From Verrucomicrobiota bacterium (lineage in GTDB: Bacteria; Verrucomicrobiota; Verrucomicrobiia; Limisphaerales; UBA1319), in NCBI GenBank assembly GCA_022709905.1, contig JAKLHY010000001.1:1-64000 (forward strand): a stretch of DNA of 64,000 bases, written 5' to 3'. A model generated the notes under the pieces. That model did no database searches, had not been told where the DNA came from, and saw nothing but the letters and a program-made list of their open reading frames with translations. Below, in pieces: positions 9,160-16,622 of the stretch; position 1 is the first letter of the stretch, and each line of letters begins with the position of its first letter. The translations under genes and the position numbers were made by a program.

Positions 9160-9717
9160 CGCGCTGGCTATTTCAACGTGCGTAATCCTGGCGCGTATGG
9201 CGCACTGGTGGACCCGACGCTGCGTCCCGCATGGACAAGCATCTTCCTGAGCCAAGCGGGCCAACTGCAAACCCGCGAACAATTGTTGAAGCGCTTCCAT
9301 GGTCGCTACGATGCCGCCGATCCAGAGCTCCAACGAACCCCGCTCGTAAAGTTCGCCGCGCCATGGACCTCGCCGTTCCGTGTGGACCCCGATTGGCCGC
9401 ATCAGATCGTCAACGCCGAAGGCGAGCATCTCCTGATCCTCAACAAAACCGCTTGGGCCTATTTTGGCTGCCAGGATCCGGGCGGGTCTCTGGACCGAGC
9501 CCGCGCTCAGGGCGTGAATGTCATCCGCGTGGCGCTCGAAGGCCGCCCGTATTGGGACGAGTTAGGGGTCGAACTCTGGCCCTGGGGCGGCACTCGGGCG
9601 CAGCCCGACTGGAGCTCGTTCAACGAAAGCTACTGGCAGCGGGTCGAGGAGCGGGTGCGACTCGCAGGCGAGAGGGGCAAAAGGCAATGGGGTCAAAACC
9701 ATATTATTGACAGATAG
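9160..9717 (+). pseudogene. Internal fragment of a second DUF4038/GH140-like glycosidase
   Basis: In a frame different from the nitrilase piece, the translation reads AGYFNVRNPGAYGALVDP and later LLILNKTAWAYFGCQDPGG, RARAQGVNVIRVALEGRPYW and LWPWGGTR, which look like the start of a DUF4038-type barrel preceded by a linker domain. It breaks off after RVRLAGERG at about 9680, where the DNA becomes TGGGGTCAAAAC-N5-TATTGACA (9688-9713), a motif style I associate with RAYT/REP-type insertions. Neither the start nor the catalytic half is present. Confidence 0.5.
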
Positions 9718-9866
9718 GCCAACAAAGGACGAGCTCGAAAAATGGAAAAATCCTTAAGAATTCTGGTGGCCGGTGGGGGGTATCGTGTCACGAGCCGGGG
9801 AAACCGGCGCGAGGTGATCTGCCCAACCGACGCGGACCGGTCCATTTCCGTGCCATATTGGCTTTC

Positions 9867-10190
9867 ATGAGACCAAATCAGCAGTTGTTCTGGCTGCTGG
9901 CTTTAGGGCTTACCAGCGGTCGACTTCTCGCGGGCCTAAACTTCTCCGCTCCATCTTCAGCTCTGCCAGGCAACATCCCCGCCAATGTGCCCGTTCGTTG
10001 GCAGTATGAAGCTGACGGTTATGTCTATACCTCTCCGGCGATCAGAGCCGACGGCACGTTGCGTTGGCAGTTTAAGACCGAGGGATGCATATATTCAACG
10101 GCGGCGATCGGTGAAAAAGGAGTGGTATACATCGGTTCCGAGGATGGCAACGTTTATGCCTTGGCCAGCTCCGGAGGGGGGGTGGCTCAT
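9867..10190 (+). pseudogene. 5' fragment of a secreted PQQ-type beta-propeller protein
   Basis: From the ATG at 9867 there is a signal peptide (QQLFWLLALGLTSGRLLAG) followed by propeller blade repeats: RWQYEADGYVYTSPAI, LRWQFKTEGCIYSTAAI and VVYIGSEDGNVYAL, the W-x-Y/F ... G-x-x-Y-S-x-A and YIGS-D-x-x-Y-AL pattern of PQQ_2/BamB-like domains. After about two blades the sequence changes character and the frame ends at 10484 inside another gene. A full propeller needs six to eight blades, so the gene is truncated. Confidence 0.6.
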
Positions 10191-10288
10191 ACTGGTGTGG
10201 TTGTTGTCCGCCACCCCATTGGCCAGAAGGCCAACAAAGGGACAGGTAAAGAGCCAATGATAACCAGCATTCAAAAAGGATCCGTCGC

Positions 10289-11287
10289 ATGCACAACCCC
10301 TCCCTTCGCCGCATCACCCACCGGAGCATGCTTCTCGTCTGCCTATGCGGATGGGCTGCCGCAGCGGATACCCCGCCAGCATCAATGTCGGCACCGATGC
10401 CGCGGATCAATCGCGTCGTCCCCTTGGAGCAGGATCCAGCCGTCCAGGGAGGTTTCTTCAGCGAGGACTTCGAGAAACTGCTGACGCTCAAGGATTGTTT
10501 CTTCGATGTCGCCGAGGGCCCCGGCAAATTCAGCATCTCCGAGGCGGACGCCTTCGACGGGAAGAAGGGGCTCGACCAGTCCTACATCAACCGCCAGACC
10601 TATGACACACAGGACAAGGGAAACGCCGACTGGATCTCGCGGTTCTTCGGCGACAGCCGTATCTTCGCCTCCAAGATCGAGGACAAGACCCAGGTGACGC
10701 GGATCTACGCCCGCTGGCACCACAAATTAGCGGATGGATTCGATGCGGTCGTCGACGGCAAGGTCCACTTCCCGCCCAAGACCGCGCGACTCCGCTGCCA
10801 GGATGCCGGCCACAAGCGCATCTATGCGGTCCACTACTGGATCGAGAATGAAAGCCCCGAGGCCTTCATCGCCATCGAGCGCCACACCACCGCGCCGGGC
10901 ACACACCGCGAATGGATCCCCAAGTCGGTGACTCAGTTCTCGTGTAGCAACCCGGAGAACATCGGGCGCTGGGTGCACATGGAGATGGCGGTGACCCTGG
11001 GCGACAAGCCGCGCAGCGACCACGTCCAGGCCTGGGCGGACGGCAAGCTCATCGCCGACATCCCCAACGATGACCTGAGTGCCGGATGGAAGGAGATCGG
11101 GCTCACCGAGATGATGTGGGATACCTACTCTCCATGCCCTGGTCGCCGACGGACTCTTCACCCGCGAGTCTGCGCCGGCCCCATCAGATTCCCCGGATGC
11201 CGCCTTTCACCTCTAGCCCGATTGCCCCATCAAACTGCGCAATCCCTTCTCGGTGGAGAAAATGACAATGAAATCCCCAGCCGATAA
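10289..11287 (+). pseudogene. Secreted lectin/lyase-like protein, 3' end replaced
   Basis: A 332-residue frame with a signal peptide (MLLVCLCGWAAAADTPPA, from an ATG at 10328 or the upstream one at 10289). Residues about 45-280 look like a jelly-roll protein: GFFSEDFEKL, RIYARWHHKLADGFD, and IGRWVHMEMAVTLGD, the last being the strand pattern of concanavalin-A-like polysaccharide lyases and LamG proteins. I do not recognise the exact family. After GLTEMMWDTY (about 11127) the frame becomes arginine- and proline-rich and looks non-coding, while frame +3 at 11130-11216 reads LHALVADGLFTRES, so the C-terminus was probably lost. Confidence 0.5.
11130..11216 (+). mobile_element. Possible IS91-type transposase scrap
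   Basis: The frame reads LHALVADGLFT and then loses similarity before a TAG at 11214. H-ALV-DG-F is the kind of segment found in IS91-family transposases. It abuts the point where the preceding secreted protein stops making sense, which suits an insertion or recombination scar. The match is short and from memory. Confidence 0.25.
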
Positions 11288-11532
11288 CGTCATTTATCGC
11301 TCGCGGATGAATGTCGAGGATCCAACATGCCCCAATGGTTTGTTCCGGCGTCTTTATCGTCGGTGCGCAGGCAGGATATGCGCCTTGATGGCCATCACCA
11401 ACCGGCTTTCCCCCCGCTTCGAGTCGCTGCGGTGATGCAATCCGGACCAACGCTGGCCACACATGCCCGTCCATGCAAAGAAACCGCGGAATAAGCTTTA
11501 TTTCCGCTCCGTCCGCATCATATTCGCTGGCA

Positions 11533-12462
11533 ATGAACCCGACACAAAAGCAACTCTCCCCAACCGGCGTCAGCCTAAAAAAGCAATTTTGTATCAGCTC
11601 AAATAAAAACAATCAAAAACACCCCCTCTACCTAATCACAATCCTGTGCCTGCTCGCATTTATCGCGTGCGCGAAATCGGACTCCGACCCCATTGAAGAT
11701 TTAAATCCCAAGGAAACGTTTGTTGCTGCCGATACGCCCGTGGAATATGTACACGAGGGCATTACCATGCACAGCCCTTGGGGGTACAAAAAGTCAGCCA
11801 ATGCCGCATGTTCCTACCCATTGGTAGTTTCGGGCATGTGGGGCGAGGGCCAAGGATATTACAACGCTGTAGCTAAAGATTACCCGGCCTTTGTTATCGA
11901 TTACCAGAAAAGCTCGTCGGCCGATGGGCAAGCGCTGGCCAAATGGATAAAGAGAGCAATTAGTGCCGGGTACCGTATTGATATAAACCGGATTTACCTC
12001 ACCGGGTTTTCTTATGGCGGTTCCAGCAGTTATCTGCTGGCAAAGGGTATGTATGCCGAAGGTGTTTATTTTGCAGCCATGATACGGGTTGCAGGTCAAA
12101 GCCAGTCCGACTTGGGAAACGAAATTGCACAGAAAACCGCTGTATGGTACCATATAGGACTTAGGGACGATGCCGTGAGGGTTGAGGTTGCCCGCAACGC
12201 CTTAACCTACATGCGGAATTACACATGCAACAAAGGAGCTTCCGAAACCAAAACAACAGATAGCAAAACAGGATACGAAAGAATTACAGTAACCCTCACC
12301 CGTGCGGGTTATCCCATGTTTAAATACAGTGAGTATAAGGATATGGGGCATACTCCGGGGCCCTGCTATAAAGATGGAGACTTGCTGCCGTGGCTTTTTA
12401 GCCATTCGTTGAAGTTCAGGTTAACCGGCGTCAGCCTTAAGAAGCAATTTCCTATCGGCTGA
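11533..12462 (+). CDS. Esterase-like alpha/beta-hydrolase lipoprotein, possibly from Bacteroidota
   Basis: A lipoprotein-type sequence, YLITILCLLAFIAC then AKSDSDP, with Cys as the likely lipidation site. The hydrolase part has GFSYGG (nucleophile-elbow Ser) in NRIYLTGFSYGGSSSYLL and a late H in YKDMGHTPG as candidate catalytic His. Codon use is visibly richer in A/T than the neighbours and the style is that of Bacteroidota lipoproteins. The natural start seems lost: no start codon lies between the repeat-encoded segment TGVSLKKQF and the signal peptide, so translation would have to start at 11533 or 11473 and enter through the repeat. The C-terminus also runs through a repeat copy (LTGVSLKKQF). 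It may be silent. Confidence 0.6.
   Translation: MNPTQKQLSPTGVSLKKQFCISSNKNNQKHPLYLITILCLLAFIACAKSDSDPIEDLNPKETFVAADTPVEYVHEGITMHSPWGYKKSANAACSYPLVVSGMWGEGQGYYNAVAKDYPAFVIDYQKSSSADGQALAKWIKRAISAGYRIDINRIYLTGFSYGGSSSYLLAKGMYAEGVYFAAMIRVAGQSQSDLGNEIAQKTAVWYHIGLRDDAVRVEVARNALTYMRNYTCNKGASETKTTDSKTGYERITVTLTRAGYPMFKYSEYKDMGHTPGPCYKDGDLLPWLFSHSLKFRLTGVSLKKQFPIG
11562..11600 (+). repeat. Direct repeat copy A flanking the lipoprotein gene
   Basis: Begins AACCGGCGTCAGCCT. It matches copy B at 12423-12461 in 33 of 39 positions by direct comparison. The copies are 861 bases apart, an exact multiple of three, so both are translated in the same frame as TGVSLKKQF. It lies immediately 5' of the signal peptide coding region. 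Confidence 0.85.
12423..12461 (+). repeat. Direct repeat copy B flanking the lipoprotein gene
   Basis: Second copy of the 39-base repeat, running through the last codons of the lipoprotein frame to its TGA. Just after it stand two copies of ATGGGGGCATT (12462-12472 and 12484-12494), 22 bases apart. Confidence 0.85.
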
Positions 12463-12727
12463 TGGGGGCATTGACCGACCCGAATGGGGGCATTCAAACA
12501 TCGCCACCACCCGGCTTTTGACCGGCGCAGGACCAGGCCGGAGGACTCGCCGACGTTTCGGGTGGTGTATTGAGGGGAACTTAAGACGATAACGAGCTTC
12601 TTGGTTTTTTTGGGGTTGCCAGGTAATCCATGTCGTGTAATCCCGGCCGGTTTCGCATGAACTCTCCTTGGAAGAATTCAGAGCAAAAATGGGGTGTTTA
12701 TGCAGTGTTGCGACTGGGATGATGTAA

Positions 12728-13078
12728 ATGACAAAAGAACCATATCAGCTTATGAATCCATGGAGAAACTCCTTCCGGTTGAGTGCCCAACCACGGCGTT
12801 TTGGCCCTGCTTTTACGACTAATCTCATCATTATTGCCATTTGGGGTATGCTGGGAATCCCGGTATGGGGAAGTAATACCATCGGCTTGTTGCCCGATGA
12901 TGATGCCGGAACACCATTGGCTTACCGCCTGGTCTGGTCGACGGAACCTGGGGTGAGATACCAATTATAGCAATCCCGGGATTTGGTGGATTGGAGCACG
13001 CTTTCTGGTTATCCGACCACAGCCTCCAGCCTGGTGGATGAATACCGGTTCCTAGTTAACTGTTTCTGGTCTGAATAG
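12728..13078 (+). pseudogene. Secreted protein start interrupted by a stop codon
   Basis: From the ATG at 12728 the frame has a long N-terminal region, a hydrophobic segment (TNLIIIAIWGMLGIPVWG) and then YRLVWSTEPGVRYQL, where a TAG stands at 12968. The same frame continues beyond the stop as QSRDLVDWSTLSGYPT to a second stop at 13076. The W-ST-EPGVRYQLQQS-DL--W pattern is the repeat style of large secreted verrucomicrobial proteins, so this is read as the 5' end of such a gene with an in-frame nonsense change and loss of the rest. Confidence 0.55.
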
Positions 13079-13367
13079 CGAACTAAAACCAACAGGGGGG
13101 CGGCTGCGAGCCCCCAGCTCGCGCCCCCCAGCGGTCGTATAGCCGTGGCCCCAAGGAGGGGGTCAAGGGGAAGAAGACTTATTCACAATGCTCCTTTCAT
13201 GCTGCCTGAAGTGATCGGGCCAGGCGACGTTTGGGTTTGTCGGCGGATCGCCGAGATTGCTTTCAGGCTTCGCATCATGGCTTGTTTCAAGGCAAAGAAA
13301 TAGGAGTCAGTCCTGGTTGCTGTAAAAATGATATAATTGTCAATGCCGCGGTAACATACTTGGAGCC
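13079..13367. other. Non-coding stretch with C/G-rich inverted repeat
   Basis: No gene is supported. GGGGGGGCGGCTGCGAGC and GCTCGCGCCCCCC near 13095-13132 form an imperfect hairpin. The remainder looks like decayed insertion-sequence surroundings ahead of the RAYT remnant. Confidence 0.4.
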
Positions 13368-13710
13368 AAGCCGTGCAAGCGGAGGGTGCAGGATCCAGGG
13401 GGCATCGACCACGTCATGGACCGGGATGATTGTCCTGAACCCATCTTCGAGGACGACCAGGATCATGAGTGTTTTGTCCGGACCCTTGCTGAAGCCATTA
13501 GGAAGGCCGGCTGGTAGGTTCATGCGGTTTGTCTGATGCCCAATCATGGGCGGGGTTTTGGGTGGATCGGTTGCTGGGGCCAGCCGCAAGACCCACGGTG
13601 AGAGGACAGCGATTACGGCATGGCTCAGAAACCAGACCGTGATGACGCTGGAGTGGATTGCGAAGCGGTTGAAGATGGGATGTCGGCACGCGGCGGCAAA
13701 TTGCCTGAAG
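13368..13710 (+). pseudogene. REP-associated tyrosine transposase (RAYT, Y1_Tnp) remnant
   Basis: Two pieces of one RAYT are present. Piece one (13368-13550) reads RRVQDPGGIDHVMDRDD, EPIFEDDQDHECFVRTLAEA, then GW-stop-VHAVCLMPNH, with a TAG at 13515; normal members read GW-VHA-CLM-NH-H, so the HUH metal-binding motif is reached but already damaged. Piece two, in another frame (about 13590-13710), reads AWLRNQTVMTLEWIAKRLKMG, the C-terminal helix-turn-helix of the same family. The catalytic Tyr region between them is deleted. IS200-like single-strand transposases of this type act on REP hairpins; one such hairpin follows directly. Confidence 0.75.
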
Positions 13711-13763
13711 ATAATTTCCAATAGGCGGGACCCTTATGTTGACAGGAGCAGCGGGAATCGTGT

Positions 13764-13830
13764 TAACCGCAGATGGCACCGATGAACGCAGATTGCACGT
13801 CATCTGCGCGAATCTGCGTGATCTGCAGTT
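13764..13830. repeat. REP-type palindromic repeat next to the RAYT remnant
   Basis: AACCGCAGATGGCACCGATG on the left pairs imperfectly with GCGTGATCTGCAGTT on the right; the middle repeats the GCAGATT / AATCTGC theme, giving one long hairpin of about 67 nt. The ACCGCAGAT--ACGCAGAT style is a common intergenic repeat of RAYT-bearing bacteria. It lies about 55 bp downstream of the RAYT C-terminal piece. Confidence 0.75.
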
Positions 13831-13971
13831 GAGAGAGAGAAGGTGCCTGGATGAGCGGTAAAGTACGGCCCAGTATGCCCGGATGCGCGAACTGCCCCAA
13901 GTGGGATGGCTACCATAGAAAAAAGCCCTTAAAACAAAAGATAATGATCGATTTCTTGATCGGGAGCCCTC

Positions 13972-14067
13972 AAATTGCGGCGCCTGGCTCGTCCAATACG
14001 CATTCAATACCAGGGGGCGATTTACCACGTGATGTTTCGGGCCAACGATCGGAAGCCGATGGCGTAG
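13972..14067 (+). pseudogene. N-terminal fragment of a second RAYT transposase
   Basis: The frame reads LARPIRIQYQGAIYHVMFRA then NDRKPMA and a TAG at 14065. ARPLRI-YPGA-YHV--RGN-R is the standard start of RAYT proteins. Nothing further of the gene is visible, so this is a separate, shorter remnant and not part of the copy at 13368. Confidence 0.65.
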
Positions 14068-14647
14068 CGATCGGTGGAGGAGGTAGTGGGGGGTGAAGGT
14101 GGCGTGTTTGCAGTAGCGGCATCAGGAGTCGTGGCTGCAACCCATGGCGACGTGGGCGTTACAGCCGCATGGGGGATTGAATCAACGGGAAATGGCGGTT
14201 GCCTTGAGGTTGGGCACGAGGGCGGCGGTAAGCCAGCAATAGGCCAAGTGGAGGGGGGAGGTCCAGCGGGATTTATCCTGGCGCAACCAGGCAATCCGGA
14301 TCGACCTGCGCCTGGAACAGAACACTAACTATTAAATTAAGGGCAGACCCCAACGCTGTTAGTCAAAGGCCTCTGGATCCTGGGCATGCTCCGCCACCTG
14401 GTGATCAGCCTTTTCATGCACTGGGGCGCACGCCAGCCAAAGCCCCAACACCAGTCGCTGACTGATTCCCAAGCAGCCATGGGCGAAGACAATCTGGCCA
14501 TGGTCGTGGCCTTTGTCATCCGCCAGCGGCCTAAACTGTGTAAAATCCTTCATGAATACGCGCTGCGAAGGAAGGGGGGGCCTCTTTTTTTCTCGCTTTG
14601 CGCAGGTGGATCGATAGGGTAGCCCGAACTTTTACGAAAGGTGACTC
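14068..14647. other. Decayed stretch with transposase-like pieces
   Basis: No intact gene. The plus strand at 14386-14550 reads LVISLFMHWGARQPKPQHQS and LTDSQAAMGEDNLAMVV, which resembles a transposase C-terminus, but I cannot name the family. The minus strand near 14200-14320 reads IRIAWLRQDKSRWTSPLHLAY, also transposase-like in feel. Both are too short to call as genes. AAGGGCAGACCCCAAC near 14339 is the boundary-like GGGGTC motif in reverse. Confidence 0.3.
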
Positions 14648-15418
14648 ATGTCAAAAACGATTCTGTCGATGATAATGGTCGGGCTGCTGGGTTGGATGGG
14701 GGGCAACGTGGCCGCGCAATCTCCCATGGGCCCAGGCACCACCCCCGGAGGATTGAGCGCGGGGATGCGCAAGCTGTTTGGCGAACACAAGGCTTTTACG
14801 GCCAAGCTCGATATGGTCGTCAAGGACAAGTCCGACAATGAAACCATGAGCATGGGCATGGACTTCGCCCAACTGGATGGCCAGGCTCGCGCGGATATTG
14901 ATTTGAGCAACATGAAGTCGGCTCAAATGCCCGCCGGGATGGGCGATCAACTCAAGCTGATGGGCATGGATAAGATCACCAGCATCACCCGCCCCGACAA
15001 GAACGTGATTCTGATCATTTATCCCGGCCTGAAATCGTATGTGGAAATGCCCTTGCCCAAGGACCAGCAGCTTGGAGCGGAGGACAAAGTCAAACTCGAG
15101 GTAACCGAGCAGGGCAAGGAGTCGGTGGACGGCCATTCGTGCAGCAAGAACAAGGTGGTCATGACCGACGAGAACGGAGTAAAGCGTGAAGGCCTGGTAT
15201 GGAAGGCGAAGGATCTCAAAGATTTTCCGGTGAAAATGCAATTTGCCGAGCAGGATACCACTTTTGTCATGACCTTTAAGTCTGTCAAGTTCAATGCCCC
15301 GGAGAAGAGCCAATTCGAGGCTCCCGATGGATTGACCAAACACGCCAGCATGCAAGCCCTGATGCAGGGAAGCATGCAACGAATGATGCAACAACAGACC
15401 GGTGGCGGCGAGAAGTAG
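14648..15418 (+). CDS. Secreted DUF4412-type protein
   Basis: A 256-residue protein with a signal peptide (ILSMIMVGLLGWMGGNVAAQ). The ATG at 14648 has a good ribosome binding site, AAAGGTG at 14637-14643. The body is a LolA/DUF4412-like single beta-sheet domain: FTAKLDMVVKDKS, a conserved-looking GHSCSKNKVVM, and VWKAKDLKDFPVKMQF. The C-terminus is Met/Gln-rich (MQALMQGSMQRMMQQQ). Members are exported proteins of unknown function, possibly binding lipid-like ligands. It marks the start of the well-preserved part of the window and ends in a strong terminator. Confidence 0.75.
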   Translation: MSKTILSMIMVGLLGWMGGNVAAQSPMGPGTTPGGLSAGMRKLFGEHKAFTAKLDMVVKDKSDNETMSMGMDFAQLDGQARADIDLSNMKSAQMPAGMGDQLKLMGMDKITSITRPDKNVILIIYPGLKSYVEMPLPKDQQLGAEDKVKLEVTEQGKESVDGHSCSKNKVVMTDENGVKREGLVWKAKDLKDFPVKMQFAEQDTTFVMTFKSVKFNAPEKSQFEAPDGLTKHASMQALMQGSMQRMMQQQTGGGEK

Positions 15419-15449
15419 TCTTCGAAATCTTTTCGCAAACCGACACTCG

Positions 15450-15475
15450 GGCCGGATGCACTCCGGCCTTTTTTT
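15450..15475 (+). terminator. Intrinsic terminator of the DUF4412 gene
   Basis: Perfect 7-bp stem GGCCGGA / TCCGGCC with a 5-nt loop, followed by seven T residues, 32 bases after the stop codon. It ends just before the 3' end of the convergent lipoprotein gene. Confidence 0.88.
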
Positions 15476-15476
15476 G

Positions 15477-16622
15477 TCAAGAGAACGGTCCGTAGACATG
15501 GACCGCATAGGCCCCGAAATCGTCCTGCAGCCAGTCTTTGGTCAATCGCACGGACCGGTCTTCTCCCAAAACGGGCAAGGATTCCAGGGCGGGGACCGGG
15601 ATGGTAATCCGGTAGCGCTGATCCAGTTCTGTATTGTTTACCAGCAGGAGGTAGTTGCCGGGGGGAACCCAGGCGTTACCCCGCCGGACGCGAAGCCAGG
15701 CCGGCGTGATGCTGCTTTCGAGAGCGCGGTTGAATCGGTTCGACCAATTGCCGAAATTGTGCCGGTAAGGCCACCACTGGTGTTCGGCTGTGAACAAAGG
15801 CTCGCGCTGGCGGATCTCGATGACGACTTGCCTCAGCGCCTGCCAGGTTTCAACGTGCCGGTCGATTCTCCAGCGACCGTCATCGAACGTATAGTAGAAA
15901 AGTCCGGTGGCTTGATGGGCCAGGGCCAGGTAGGTCATGCAGCGAAGTTCGGCATGGTTGGGCGGACGCAAGTTGGATTCTTGCGTCATGATTTCCGGAT
16001 AATAGCTCCAGTCGAAGGCTTGGATCACCGCAATCAGCGGTTTGGCCGGGCCCAGGGCCAGCCGCGTTTGGCGCACATGTTGTCCGAAGTTCGCCAAAGG
16101 AAGCCAGGGAATCGGATAACGGTCGATCATCAGAATATCACTGGTGTGAGCATAGTAAAGAGCGTTGGGCGCATTGTGGAGAACCACGGCGGTGGGTTTT
16201 TGGGCGGGGACCGATTTCAACTCGCGATGGGCGCGGTTGACGGCTTCGGGGGACACCAGGTTTAAGTCGGGTTCATCGGCCAGGTACCACGCCCAGAGGG
16301 CCGGGTGGCCATCCAATTGTTGGACAGCCCGCGCCGCAGCTCCTGGACTAAAACCGGCGCCGGCTGTCGTGTGAGGACTGGCCAGGACTCTTAAGCCATT
16401 TTGTTGAGCCGCATTCAGGTACGACCGATTGGCGGGCCCGGCTACCAAACTGAATCCGGCCCTGCTAATCGACGGAAGGTCGTTGGTTTTTTGCGCTCCA
16501 TAGATGCCAATGGGATACAGATCTGTTGGATGTGAAACACAACCACACAAAACCCATCCTATGGGCAGGCACAAAAGCCACCAGCCTATTCTTTTCGGGC
16601 TAAACACGATAGAATGGCGCAT
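15477..16622 (-). CDS. TIM-barrel lipoprotein, glycosidase-like
   Basis: A 381-residue lipoprotein; the ATG at 16622 gives the signal LLCLPIGWVLCGC with lipobox Cys, and upstream codons to 16811 belong to the overlapping gene. The body looks like a (beta/alpha)8 barrel: YPIGIYGAQKTNDLP, LWAWYLADEPDLN (a DEP motif with a potential acid/base Glu), SDILMIDRYPIPW, AVIQAFDW and ATGLFYYTFDDG. No CAZy family could be named. It starts 37 bases inside the O-antigen ligase-like gene, so the two are translationally linked, which suggests a role in surface polysaccharide metabolism. Confidence 0.7.
   Translation of the reverse strand: MRHSIVFSPKRIGWWLLCLPIGWVLCGCVSHPTDLYPIGIYGAQKTNDLPSISRAGFSLVAGPANRSYLNAAQQNGLRVLASPHTTAGAGFSPGAAARAVQQLDGHPALWAWYLADEPDLNLVSPEAVNRAHRELKSVPAQKPTAVVLHNAPNALYYAHTSDILMIDRYPIPWLPLANFGQHVRQTRLALGPAKPLIAVIQAFDWSYYPEIMTQESNLRPPNHAELRCMTYLALAHQATGLFYYTFDDGRWRIDRHVETWQALRQVVIEIRQREPLFTAEHQWWPYRHNFGNWSNRFNRALESSITPAWLRVRRGNAWVPPGNYLLLVNNTELDQRYRITIPVPALESLPVLGEDRSVRLTKDWLQDDFGAYAVHVYGPFS

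Noticed and set aside
11562..12461. Integron gene cassette with attC sites
   Set aside because: The repeats lack the RYYYAAC/GTTRRRY core pair, there is no integron integrase in the window, and the copies lie inside the reading frame.
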